Below, in pieces: positions 45,257 to 54,562 of a stretch of 60,612 bases of DNA. How positions within the stretch are numbered: the stretch's first letter is position 1; the number at the start of each line of letters is the position of its first letter. The stretch covers positions 1-60,612 of the forward strand of contig CAMDOF010000027.1 in the NCBI GenBank assembly GCA_945903465.1, in the 5' to 3' direction. The notes beneath the pieces are model-generated. The model was not told the DNA's origin. It saw only the letters and a list, made by a program, of their open reading frames with translations, and did no database searches. Source of the stretch: Opitutus sp. GAS368. GTDB lineage: Bacteria; Verrucomicrobiota; Verrucomicrobiia; Opitutales; Opitutaceae. Position numbers and translations under genes: made by a program.

Positions 45257-48200
45257 TCACTTATCCTTGCCTAGTTCTTCATAATAACGACGCACCGACT
45301 CGGCGAAGCGGCTGGGGACCGGATCACGATCGATCGGCGTCAACGAGTCTTTCGACTCGCGGCGCGCCAATTCTTCCGCGAGGCGGCTCCGCACTTCCAC
45401 GAGCGGTTTGAGAATTTGCAATTCCACCACGGTCCAGTCCGGCTTCTTCGCATCCTGTCGAAAATCGCGGCGCAACAGCCGTGCACGCTCCCGCGCTTCC
45501 GCGAGCGCTTTGCGCAGCTCCGGCGTCTCCACAATATCTTCCACATCGCGCAAACGTTCGTTCCAGCGCGCAAAATCTTCACCCGTCAGCGGCGCTGCAT
45601 TCCGAACGCCCCCAATGCGACCCTCGCCCACCCGCCCGCCCTCGCGTCGACCGTCGAGCAAATCATCGAGACCAAAGCCAATCCCTCCGCCCCGACCGCC
45701 GCGTTCGTCACCCGCCTGCGACGCACCTTGACCGCGCGAACGATTGACCTCCGCGCCGGCTCCACCGGTTTGCCGTGGCCCATTCGCGCCACGCGCCTCA
45801 CCTTCACCTTGCCCATTATTCCGCCCGTCGGCTACGCGAGCATCGCCAGCTTGCCCTTCGCTACCTTCTCCCGGAGCGCCCGCTTGACTCGATGCTCCCC
45901 CGGCTTGGCCGCCCCCTGCACCCGGCGACTTGCCTTGCCCCGGCCCTTTGCCTTGACCGGGAGACTTGCCCTTGCCCGCCGCTTTACCTTGGGCATCACT
46001 CTTCGCGACCCGCTTACCGGAACCACTTTTCTGAGCGGAATCAGCACGGCTCCCCTCGCCAGCTTGCTCCCCTTCCGCCGCAATTTGCACGGGCGCCGCG
46101 CCCTTCCCTTCATTGGGTTGTCCGGCTTCCGACCCCTTCTCACCAGACGCACGACCTTCCCCGGCCCCGGGTTCGCCCCCGCGCGTCGTCGCCGCCGCCG
46201 CTTTGCCCGCCTCACCCGCCTGCGCGATCTCCCGCTGGAGCTGATCGGTTAGTTGATCCAGCTCGGAGCGAGCGAGGCGCAACTGCTCCGCATCATCGCC
46301 GAGTACGCTCTCGGCGGCGCGCTCGACGCCACGCTTGAGATCCTCAATTTCGCCGCGAGCCCGCTGGCCCGCTTGCCTGGCTTGGGGCAAATAACCTTCC
46401 TTCAGCATTTCGCGGGTGACGTCCAAGGCCTTCCCGCCACCCTCTCGATCCGATGTTTTTTGCAGGCGATCGTACAGATCCCGTGTCATGCGACCACCGG
46501 CGAGAAGCTCATCACGCACTTGCTTCACGGCACTGGCGTCATCTTGGCTAACTTTGCGTATGCTATCATATAACTGCCGGGAGACTAAGGGCTCGGTATT
46601 CTCCGCCTGCTCGGAAACTTGGGTCGCCCGCTGCACCAGATTATCCATCCGCGTCTTCTGCTCGGTTAGCTTGTCAAGCATCTCCTTGCGATCATCCGTA
46701 TCGGTCAGCGTTTTGCGGGCGGCCTTCTGCGCGGCGCCGTTGCCTTGGTTATCCATCTGCTGAGATAACTCGTCCTGCTGGCGGGCCAAGTCGCGGGCCT
46801 CGTTGCGCATTTCCCGCAAGTCATCCGCAAACTGGCTGGAATTTTGTTTGCGCAACTCGTCACGCATTTCCTGCAACTGCCGCTGCGCCCTCGTGCCGGA
46901 CGCCAGCGCCTGGGCGACCGAGCCATCCGCCGCCGCATCCGCTGCTTTCTGAATATCCTCACGCGTCTGGTCCAGCTGCTGCCGCTGCGGCGCCATCTGA
47001 GATTGATTCTCGGCCCGATCCATCCGCTGGCGAACTTCGTCCGCGTCCGCCACCATCTGACGCTGATCTTCTTCGAGCCGCTTCAGCCGCCGCTTGATGT
47101 CTTCACGTTGCTGGTCCGTCTTTGCCTCCTGCAACGCGGTCTGGAGCTCCTGCATCTTCTCGTTTATATCGTTCTGCCGGCGCGCCAGTTCCTGCAAACG
47201 ATTCATCACCGCGAGCTGTTCACGCCGTTCCTGGTTCTGCGGCGACTTCGCTTGGCGCTGAGTCTCATATCGATTTTCGCTCTGCTTTAAGTCGAGTTGG
47301 TCAATTTGGCGTTGGTTGCCCGCTTGCCCGCCGCCTCCGCCTTTTTTGCTATTCCGTCGGGATACTTGGGTCTCCCGCGCCTGCATCTTTAACAACGCTT
47401 GGTAAGCGGCCTGCTCAGCTGGCAGCGCTTGCGCCAGCGGACCGACCGACGAGGCCGCTTCCTTGAGCTTTTCAATGGCCTTCACCATTTCGACCGTGAC
47501 TGCTTTCCACATCGCCTGCTGCCGAGGCGCGCGCGCTTCTTCCTGCGATTCTTCCGCTTGGCTCAGAGCCTGCTGCTGCGACTCCAACACGACTTTTGCA
47601 TCATCCCCGTAGGTCGGCTTCACACTCTCGCGTTGGAGCTTCCACGTCGCGCTGATAATTTGTTTTTGCAATTCCGCGAGCTTCCGCGCCGAGTTGCGCG
47701 ATTCCCCGGGCGGGCTTTCCTCATCCTCGGAATCCATGTTCTGGCTCTCTCGGAAAATTTCATCAAACGGTCGTATTTCCGCAAAATAGAGATCGCCGCT
47801 GGTCCGGCGCACCTTTCCGTCCGGCCCAATATCATCGGCCCAAGCGTACCAAGAGATCAGATCATCTGGCTTAACGCCGAGCTCTTCGAGCTTGAGGAGA
47901 TGGGCGAGCGGGCGTTTCTCCTTCGGCGCGCCTTCGCGGCCTAACTCGATTATTTTCGTTTCACGACCCGCGACTGTGTACGCGAGTCCGAATGCCTTCA
48001 TTCCGAAATCATCCCACGCTGTCCCTTCAAAAGTTAACTCCTCCAAAGCCGATGGCCGCACATCACCACGAGGCGAGGCGATCCTCACTTCCGGCGGTCG
48101 ATTGGGCAAAACTTCTATGACGAAAGGCGCCGCCACCTTGTTGGCCCGGCCCTCGGCGTCCACGAGCTGCAAATCATACGACCGACTTTTCTCCGGAACG

Positions 48201-49231
48201 TGGCCTTGCAGGTTGGCCACGGCTTGCCCCGCCACGACGGTCAGCGCGATCACGGTCTTCTGCCCATCCCGCGAGACCAGCCTCGCCGACTTGACGGGCT
48301 TGTTGAGTTGCAGCGCAAAGTCCATTTTCGTCCCTTCAACCGCACTGACGCGACGCGTGTCTTCGATGTGTTTGGGCGGGAGTTGCGTGTAGTCCGGGAA
48401 CCGCAGGTCAACGTCCGAGCGCACTAAGCGGGGGTGCTCAAACACCGTGACCTTGAACTCGCGCGTGCTTTGCCCGCGATATTCGAGACGATAGGTGAAA
48501 TCGCTCGCCACTTCCGGTACGCTGCCACCAAAGACCGGGTCGGCCAGACTCTTCACCAAGGGGATCGTCCGCCGCGCCGCGCCACTGTCGCGCAGGACTA
48601 GGCTCACGAGCGGCGGCAGTGCCCCTTTGAACCGAGCCAGCACGACGAGGCTATCCCCTTTCTCGATGCTCGTATCACCGGGCGTGACGGCGATGCCATC
48701 CGTGCCCACCCATTGCGCGGTTTCACCATGAATCGTGGCGACGCGAAAATAACCGAGGGAAAAAATCAAAAGTCCCAGCGCCACCCAGTGCAAGGTCGCC
48801 CCCAGCCAGAGGCGAATTCCCGGCACGATTTCTCGCCAATCCTGCTCCTGGCTGCGCGCAGTCGCCTCCTGCAACACCCGATATTGAAGATAACTCTGCT
48901 CCCCGTTCGCCGCGAACGCCGTCTGCACCGCCGTCAATACCACCCCATTTAACTCAGGATGCTTCGCTTCGATTTTCTGTGCCACCCAGCGCCAAGCCGG
49001 TGGGGAACGCAACTGCCGAACCACTAAAGCCACACCTACGGTCAACGCTAGCCCGACCACCCCCGGCAGCGCCCACCCGATCACGTGACCGGTCGCCGAC
49101 TGCATCCAACCCACCCCCAACGCCAGCAGCGCCGCCGACGCCCAGCACACGGCCAAGGTTCGCCATACCGCCAGCCACTGATAGCGCCGCACGACCCGCT
49201 GTAACCGAATTTTCAGGAAATCATCGTTCAT
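45257..49231 (-). CDS. DUF4175-like giant coiled-coil membrane protein
   Basis: The ATG at 49231 overlaps the BatA-like stop (ATGA), giving 1,324 residues. Two N-terminal membrane segments (about 20-45 and 50-68) and one near 140-160 precede an extracytoplasmic beta-rich region (about 175-520). Residues about 530-1010 form long Gln/Glu/Arg/Lys-rich coiled coils, followed by a low-complexity tail rich in Gly, Gln, Lys, Ala and Ser (AAGKGKSPGQGKGPGQGKSP and similar) and an ordered C-terminal helical domain. The plan matches DUF4175 proteins. It could tether inner-membrane complexes to peptidoglycan or the outer membrane (inference). Confidence 0.85.
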   Translation of the reverse strand: MNDDFLKIRLQRVVRRYQWLAVWRTLAVCWASAALLALGVGWMQSATGHVIGWALPGVVGLALTVGVALVVRQLRSPPAWRWVAQKIEAKHPELNGVVLTAVQTAFAANGEQSYLQYRVLQEATARSQEQDWREIVPGIRLWLGATLHWVALGLLIFSLGYFRVATIHGETAQWVGTDGIAVTPGDTSIEKGDSLVVLARFKGALPPLVSLVLRDSGAARRTIPLVKSLADPVFGGSVPEVASDFTYRLEYRGQSTREFKVTVFEHPRLVRSDVDLRFPDYTQLPPKHIEDTRRVSAVEGTKMDFALQLNKPVKSARLVSRDGQKTVIALTVVAGQAVANLQGHVPEKSRSYDLQLVDAEGRANKVAAPFVIEVLPNRPPEVRIASPRGDVRPSALEELTFEGTAWDDFGMKAFGLAYTVAGRETKIIELGREGAPKEKRPLAHLLKLEELGVKPDDLISWYAWADDIGPDGKVRRTSGDLYFAEIRPFDEIFRESQNMDSEDEESPPGESRNSARKLAELQKQIISATWKLQRESVKPTYGDDAKVVLESQQQALSQAEESQEEARAPRQQAMWKAVTVEMVKAIEKLKEAASSVGPLAQALPAEQAAYQALLKMQARETQVSRRNSKKGGGGGQAGNQRQIDQLDLKQSENRYETQRQAKSPQNQERREQLAVMNRLQELARRQNDINEKMQELQTALQEAKTDQQREDIKRRLKRLEEDQRQMVADADEVRQRMDRAENQSQMAPQRQQLDQTREDIQKAADAAADGSVAQALASGTRAQRQLQEMRDELRKQNSSQFADDLREMRNEARDLARQQDELSQQMDNQGNGAAQKAARKTLTDTDDRKEMLDKLTEQKTRMDNLVQRATQVSEQAENTEPLVSRQLYDSIRKVSQDDASAVKQVRDELLAGGRMTRDLYDRLQKTSDREGGGKALDVTREMLKEGYLPQARQAGQRARGEIEDLKRGVERAAESVLGDDAEQLRLARSELDQLTDQLQREIAQAGEAGKAAAATTRGGEPGAGEGRASGEKGSEAGQPNEGKGAAPVQIAAEGEQAGEGSRADSAQKSGSGKRVAKSDAQGKAAGKGKSPGQGKGPGQGKSPGAGGGQAGGASSQAGAPGEGSEGQAGDARVADGRNNGQGEGEARGANGPRQTGGAGAEVNRSRGQGASQAGDERGGRGGGIGFGLDDLLDGRREGGRVGEGRIGGVRNAAPLTGEDFARWNERLRDVEDIVETPELRKALAEARERARLLRRDFRQDAKKPDWTVVELQILKPLVEVRSRLAEELARRESKDSLTPIDRDPVPSRFAESVRRYYEELGKDK

Positions 49232-51354
49232 AGTGCCGGTTCCTCCGTTTGCTTCATCGTGCGCCGCTCCGTCCATCCAGCGAGCACCGATTCCACCAGT
49301 AAAACGGCGAGAGTCGCCGCAATCAACCACCGCCAAAGCTTCTGCCGGCTTTCCGCTTCGATCCCCTGCAACACGGCTTTTTTGTCTGTAGTGAGCGCCG
49401 GCTCCGCCTTCACTCGGGAGATCGGTACACCGAGTTGCTCGAGGTCGTCCAAACCTAGCGCCGCAGTGCGGCTTTCGCTTGGATCAAGATTCACCGCAAA
49501 CCGGACCGACTGACCCGTGCCGACGAGTTCATAAATCCCCGGCTGCATCGTCTGGGAGAACAACGTTCCCATCGCCGCAGGAATCACCGCTGCGCCGCCT
49601 GGTGGGCGGACTCCCGTCAGCCCCGCGTCTTTGGGCAGAGGCACGCTATCGCCCACCAAAAACTGCGTCGCAATACTCGCCACGCCGCCCGCTTGCTCGA
49701 GCCACGACCACACCAACGGCACGAACTTCGAAGAGACCGCCAACTGGCTGTCCTCAGGTTGCCAACCACTCATCAAAAGATAAATCCGCCCCAACTCCAT
49801 CGGGATCTCCAGCCAAGCGGGATCGCCCGAATCAAACTTGGCCAGAACCCGCGATCCCGGTAGCGCGGCCACTTCAATTTTACGATAACGCCAAAAATGG
49901 ATTTTCGTAAAATCGCTAAAACGAGGATCCGCAAACGGGGCGAAGATCGGGTGTTGAAAATCAATCTCAGAAAACATCGCGTAGCCCGATAATTTGACTT
50001 CATCAATCCGCACCGCCGGTCGGCCGACCAGCGCGCCGAGCATCTCGCCATGCGGTCCATCTCCTTGCCGCGGAACCACCACGATCGTCTTTCCCGCGAG
50101 GGCCAATCGACGCAGCTCCGCCGCCATGGCGGGAGAGACCGCATCCGCCACGAAAATCAGACTCGCGGCGTTCACGTCCCCTGGCACCAACGGCGCGCCG
50201 GGGGCTACCGCCACCAGCCGCACCGCGACCCGCGGGGTCTCCGCCAGCGCGCGCCTGAGAAAAAATAACGGCCGCCGCGCATCGTCGAGTCTATCTTGAC
50301 CAATCCAAAGAACCGTCGCCTGTTGCTGAGCCACCGGAATAAGGTACGCCGTGTTGTCGAAATCGTCGTCGTCTCCCCGCAAGGTAACTTGGTCCGTCGC
50401 GACCCCTTTCGGGACCGCCAATAAGAAAACCCGGCTCTGGCCCGGTGGCACGTAGGCGTCAATGGGCGCCCCCATCGCCGCGTTAAGCTCAGGCGCCCCG
50501 CCTTCACCTCGGCGCGTCCAACTCAGCGTAAATTGCTCGCGTTTAGCGTCGGCTGCGTTCGTCACCCGCACCCGCACCGGGGCGTCTGCCGCGCGATTTG
50601 CATCAGGCCCGTCCATCACTGATTGGACACCCGCATTAGTCGTCTTTTCCGCTGTCACCGCGGCCAGCACCAACTCAATCCCCTTCGGCCACTCGTACGC
50701 TTGCAAAGCGTCCAACCGACTGCCCGCCTGCAGATCACTCACCAAGATAATTTGCCGCGGCCCGGGCGCCATCTTGCCGTCGTCACTCTCGCCGAGTGCT
50801 TCCGCCGCCGTCATCAACGCGCTCCCCAAGTGAGTACCCGCCCACCCCGGAGCAATGGCGGATAATCGAGCGAGGGCCAACGCTACTCGGTCGCTCGGCG
50901 CCGTTCGGTTCCAGTCGCTAAACGAAACCAAGCCAGCCACCTCGCGATCGAAACGGTAAAGCGCCACCTGATCCGCCGGTCCCGCGCCGCGCAGCGCCTC
51001 CTCCACCCTCCCCCGCGCCGCGGCCCATAGTCCCGCGCGCCGCATACTCGCGCTGGTATCAATCAAAATCACCGTCTGTTTCGGCCGCGCCGCCAGCGGG
51101 TCATCAATCAATGATTGGCGTAGATAGGGACGCGCGAATCCCAGAGCTAAAAATGCCAGAGCCAAGCTCCGCAGCAGCAAGAGCAACCAATGTTGAATCC
51201 GCTGCCGTTTCGCCAATCGCGGCGGACTCGGCAACAAAAACATCAGCGAGCTAAAAAGACGACGATCGCGAGTCGTTCGCCGGATCAAATGATAAATAAT
51301 CGGCCCCGCGATCGCGAGTCCACCGAGCAGGAAAAATGGAGTCAAGAGGCTCAC
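49228..51354 (-). CDS. BatA-like vWA membrane protein
   Basis: A 708-residue protein starting with the BatA N-terminal module (LLTPFFLLGGLAIAGPIIYH, LIRR, then FSSLMFL and a second membrane segment 56-74). A von Willebrand A domain follows with an intact metal site D99-T-S-A-S103 (VILIDTSASM). The centre includes ILVSDLQAG-like and amidotransferase-fold-like strands; the C-terminal membrane helix is at about 680-698. Its start overlaps the DUF58 stop by 4 bp and its stop overlaps the DUF4175-like start. BatA-type proteins cooperate with MoxR ATPases; in Bacteroides the Bat operon supports aerotolerance, but the mechanism is not known. Confidence 0.9.
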   Translation of the reverse strand: MSLLTPFFLLGGLAIAGPIIYHLIRRTTRDRRLFSSLMFLLPSPPRLAKRQRIQHWLLLLLRSLALAFLALGFARPYLRQSLIDDPLAARPKQTVILIDTSASMRRAGLWAAARGRVEEALRGAGPADQVALYRFDREVAGLVSFSDWNRTAPSDRVALALARLSAIAPGWAGTHLGSALMTAAEALGESDDGKMAPGPRQIILVSDLQAGSRLDALQAYEWPKGIELVLAAVTAEKTTNAGVQSVMDGPDANRAADAPVRVRVTNAADAKREQFTLSWTRRGEGGAPELNAAMGAPIDAYVPPGQSRVFLLAVPKGVATDQVTLRGDDDDFDNTAYLIPVAQQQATVLWIGQDRLDDARRPLFFLRRALAETPRVAVRLVAVAPGAPLVPGDVNAASLIFVADAVSPAMAAELRRLALAGKTIVVVPRQGDGPHGEMLGALVGRPAVRIDEVKLSGYAMFSEIDFQHPIFAPFADPRFSDFTKIHFWRYRKIEVAALPGSRVLAKFDSGDPAWLEIPMELGRIYLLMSGWQPEDSQLAVSSKFVPLVWSWLEQAGGVASIATQFLVGDSVPLPKDAGLTGVRPPGGAAVIPAAMGTLFSQTMQPGIYELVGTGQSVRFAVNLDPSESRTAALGLDDLEQLGVPISRVKAEPALTTDKKAVLQGIEAESRQKLWRWLIAATLAVLLVESVLAGWTERRTMKQTEEPAL

Positions 51355-52307
51355 GCCGCACCTCCCTGCGCATTGGTCCGACGCGAGAAACGACCTCTTT
51401 GTAGCCGCTGTTGTAAAAACTCAAATAACGCGATCTCCAAGGGCTGCGCCGATGAGATCTGCACATAACTAATCCCTTGCTTTCGACAAATGCCTCTCAG
51501 CGCCTCACCGTGAGCTGTAAATTTTTTCACATACTCCGACCGCGCCACCGCTGGATCAATGTATAGGCTCCGCCCCGTCTCGACGTCCTCCATCAGCACG
51601 GGGGCGGCTAGGCCCAACGTGATCTCCGCTGGATCCACCAAGTGAAAGACCGAAACTTCCTGACCCGCCGCCACCAACGAGCTAAAGTTCCTTTCCAATT
51701 GATCAATCGGGGCCAAAAAATCTGACACCATCGCGACTAATCCGCGCCGGCGCAGCAGGGCTTGGATACGCGCAAGCGGAGCGTCCAAGTTGGTCGAATG
51801 GCCTCCGGCGGGTCGCTCCAAAGCCGCCATCATTTGGCGTAAATGTCCCAGCCGATGCCGAGCGGGCAGAAAATCACGCACCTGCTCGTCAAACGTTAAG
51901 AGCCCCGCAGCGTCCCCTTGCAGGTGTAAAAAATACGCGAGCGTCGCCGCGAGCGTCGCCGCATACTGGGCCTTGGTGTAACCCGCTGAGCCATACTCCA
52001 TGGACCGGCTCTGATCGACGAGCAGATGAAAACGGAGGTTGGTCTCATCCTCATATTTTTTAATGACATACCGATCGCTCCGAGCGAATACCCGCCAATC
52101 CAAATAACGCGGATCATCGCCGGGCGTGTACTGCCGATACTCGGTAAACTCCACCGAAAACCCATGGTAGGGGCTCCGATGCCGGCCACTCAAAAATCCC
52201 TCAACGACGGCGCGCGCTCGCAACTCCAAGCTGCGAATCGTCATCAACGCTTGCGGGTCGATGAGATTCGCCGAGGCGAGCGCCGGTTGTGGGTTGGTTG
52301 CAGACAT
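51351..52307 (-). CDS. DUF58 protein
   Basis: A 318-residue cytoplasmic protein with the DUF58 hallmark: FSVEFTEYRQYTPGDDPRYLD then WRVFARSDRYVIKKYEDET, followed by a vWA-like fold (LLVDQSRSME, and MVSDFLAPIDQLERN). DUF58 proteins are the regular partner encoded immediately after MoxR ATPases and before vWA/Bat proteins, exactly as here. No membrane segment is seen. It is coupled to the BatA-like gene by a 4-bp overlap and lies 119 bp after the MoxR gene. Confidence 0.92.
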   Translation of the reverse strand: MSATNPQPALASANLIDPQALMTIRSLELRARAVVEGFLSGRHRSPYHGFSVEFTEYRQYTPGDDPRYLDWRVFARSDRYVIKKYEDETNLRFHLLVDQSRSMEYGSAGYTKAQYAATLAATLAYFLHLQGDAAGLLTFDEQVRDFLPARHRLGHLRQMMAALERPAGGHSTNLDAPLARIQALLRRRGLVAMVSDFLAPIDQLERNFSSLVAAGQEVSVFHLVDPAEITLGLAAPVLMEDVETGRSLYIDPAVARSEYVKKFTAHGEALRGICRKQGISYVQISSAQPLEIALFEFLQQRLQRGRFSRRTNAQGGAA

Positions 52308-52426
52308 GATGCGAGGGTCGATGGAGTGAGCGTGCCGCGGAGTACTGGCTAGAGGCGCTGGGTCGCCGGAGGGAAGGAACGTAACGCACGCCCCCTACCG
52401 TCGATCGGTGCGACGCCGTGGTTGAT

Positions 52427-53485
52427 TTAAGCGGATGCCCCCGGTGCTTTGACGAAGCTGAGGAGTCGTTTAATGACTTCGTTGATCTTAATGCCCTCAG
52501 CCTCGGCCCGATAATTGAGAAGGATGCGGTGGCGCAATACCGGCACGGCTAGGGCCTCGATATCCTCGGCGGCTACGTGGGCCCGGCCCCTCAGCAACGC
52601 GCGGGCCTTCGCTCCAAGAATCAAAAATTGCCCAGCCCGCGTACCAGCGCCCCAACTCACCCATTCATTAATAAAATCCGGCGTGCCCGCTTGCTGCGGC
52701 CGCGAGGCCGCCGCCAACCGCACCGCGTATCGAATCATCTCTTCAGCCACCGGGACCGTCCGAACCAATTCGTGAAAGCGCTGCACGTCTTCACCCGAAA
52801 AAAGCGCATCGATCGCCGCCGGCCGGCCCGCCGTGGTCTGCGCCACGACCTTCATTTCGTCGGCCTCCGGCAGGTAATCCATCACGACGTTGAACATAAA
52901 ACGGTCAAGCTGTGCTTCCGGCAGCGGATAAGTCCCTTCCATCTCAATCGGGTTCTGCGTTGCGAGCACAAAAAAGGGCTCTTCCAACGGGTGTCGGACC
53001 CCCGCGGCCGTTACTTGGTGCTCCTGCATCGCTTCCAGCAACGCCGCCTGCGTCTTGGGCGGCGTCCGGTTGATCTCATCCGCCAAAATCATATTGGCAA
53101 AAATCGGCCCGGGCACAAAAGCGAGGCGGCGACCTCCGTTCCCGTCATCCTGCAAAATCTCGGTGCCGGTAATATCCGCCGGCATCAGATCGGGTGTAAA
53201 CTGGACGCGTTGAAATTTGAGATGGAAAATCTGGGCAATCGATTTAACCAGCAGGGTTTTGGCCAAGCCAGGAGCACCCGTGATCAAACAATGCCCACCC
53301 GCCATCAACGCTACCATGATCTGCTCGATCACCTCACGCTGCCCGACAATGACCTTGGCCAGCTCGGCTTCGATCTTGGCCCGCCCTTCAATCAGGCGCT
53401 CGGCGGTCGCCCGCTCAGCGGCAAAACCAGTCAGGGCAACAGTTGGCAGGAGGGGAGGCGGCGTGGATTCGACGGGGATGCTCAT
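52427..53485 (-). CDS. MoxR-family AAA+ ATPase
   Basis: A 352-residue AAA+ protein. Walker A is GAPGLAKT (70-77), Walker B lies in MILADEINRTPPKTQAALLE, sensor/loop motifs in FVLATQNPIEMEGTYPLPEAQ and LDRFMFNV, and the C-terminal helical lid covers about 240-345. MoxR ATPases act as chaperones that activate or assemble vWA-containing partners. Here the immediate partners are DUF58 and two vWA membrane proteins. It lies 29 bp after the second DUF4159 gene. Confidence 0.95.
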   Translation of the reverse strand: MSIPVESTPPPLLPTVALTGFAAERATAERLIEGRAKIEAELAKVIVGQREVIEQIMVALMAGGHCLITGAPGLAKTLLVKSIAQIFHLKFQRVQFTPDLMPADITGTEILQDDGNGGRRLAFVPGPIFANMILADEINRTPPKTQAALLEAMQEHQVTAAGVRHPLEEPFFVLATQNPIEMEGTYPLPEAQLDRFMFNVVMDYLPEADEMKVVAQTTAGRPAAIDALFSGEDVQRFHELVRTVPVAEEMIRYAVRLAAASRPQQAGTPDFINEWVSWGAGTRAGQFLILGAKARALLRGRAHVAAEDIEALAVPVLRHRILLNYRAEAEGIKINEVIKRLLSFVKAPGASA

Positions 53486-53514
53486 GGAAATGATTGAGTT
53501 TAGGGGTGCGGCAC

Positions 53515-54561
53515 TTAGTGCGTCATCAGATAGAAGACCAGGTTCACGCCGAGCGGATAGCAGATGCGCTCGGAAAATACTTTGAAGTAATCCGCATTCT
53601 CGCCTTCTCGCTCCCAGCCATCGGGAATATCACTGTTATGAAAGGCGATCGCCATCATGTTACCGCGATCATCCAGCAGCGCCCGAACCGACATCTTCTC
53701 CCAACCCGCGCCGCGATTAAGCTGCAACGGCGGCGAATTCGGGTTGTCGAAATCGTGCTGCCGATTCCAGAACTGCATCGTCGGCACCTGCATCCGCTGG
53801 ATCGGCCCCGGTAACTGGAAAACACAGTTAAAAATCGGGTGATCAATCGTGAGTTCCGTCCAAGTCCGCTCCGGCAAGACCTTTTTAATCGCCGCCGCAA
53901 AGCCCTCCCACTCCGTCGTATTCCAGAAATCAAGCACCGCTAAAACCCCGCCGGCCAAAAGATACTTGCGCAATCCGGCCACCTCCGCGTCGCGCAAAAT
54001 AATGTAACCGGGATGCTCCATCAGCAAAAATGGAAAATTATGAATATCAGGATCACTTAATTTCATCGTCCGGCCATTTGGATCGGTCCGAATCGAAGTC
54101 ATCTGCTGCAGGCGGTAAGAAAGGTTGAGATCGGCGTCAGGAAAATCCACCCACCATCCGAGCCGTTTACCGAAACCGTATCCAGGATCCGTATTGGGAC
54201 CGACCTTAAAAATCGCTCGCGCAAACGTGAACACATCTTTCTCGAAGCCCACCGGATTACTCCAATCGGGGGTCCCCGTGCTGTGCGACGCCACTTCCCG
54301 CGCGGTTTTCACCAGATCTTCATCGATGACGCCGCTCCCCTCCGTGCGCACCAACGAACCGCCCGCGTCACTCTCGTTACCCGTACCGATCCAGCGCAGC
54401 GGACGCGGTTGACCCAGCGCGCTGGCGCACCACCCGCCCATCACCAGCGCCATTAGCAACACGCGGCCCACGCCCGCCCCGCCCCGGACGCCACCGGGGC
54501 TGGTGGCGGGCTTTCCCAAATAAAAAAAGCGCAGGAAGGTCGGCATAAACAATCGGCTCAC
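53515..54561 (-). CDS. DUF4159 protein, downstream copy
   Basis: The GTG at 54561 lies 1 bp after the preceding stop; an ATG at 54546 is an alternative. A hydrophobic signal or anchor (about 34-50, VLLMALVMGGWCASALGQ) leads to a DUF4159 domain with LNLSYRLQQMTSIRTDPNGR, FLLMEHPGYIILRDAEVAGL, RKYLLAGGVLAVLDFWNTTE, TWTELTIDHPIFNCVF, NSDIPDGWEREGENADYF and YPLGVNLVFYLMTH. DUF4159 has an amidotransferase-like fold of unknown function and is a typical neighbour of MoxR/vWA genes in PVC bacteria. It is a paralogue of the next gene upstream, with the same terminal motif. Confidence 0.87.
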   Translation of the reverse strand: MSRLFMPTFLRFFYLGKPATSPGGVRGGAGVGRVLLMALVMGGWCASALGQPRPLRWIGTGNESDAGGSLVRTEGSGVIDEDLVKTAREVASHSTGTPDWSNPVGFEKDVFTFARAIFKVGPNTDPGYGFGKRLGWWVDFPDADLNLSYRLQQMTSIRTDPNGRTMKLSDPDIHNFPFLLMEHPGYIILRDAEVAGLRKYLLAGGVLAVLDFWNTTEWEGFAAAIKKVLPERTWTELTIDHPIFNCVFQLPGPIQRMQVPTMQFWNRQHDFDNPNSPPLQLNRGAGWEKMSVRALLDDRGNMMAIAFHNSDIPDGWEREGENADYFKVFSERICYPLGVNLVFYLMTH

Positions 54562-54562
54562 G

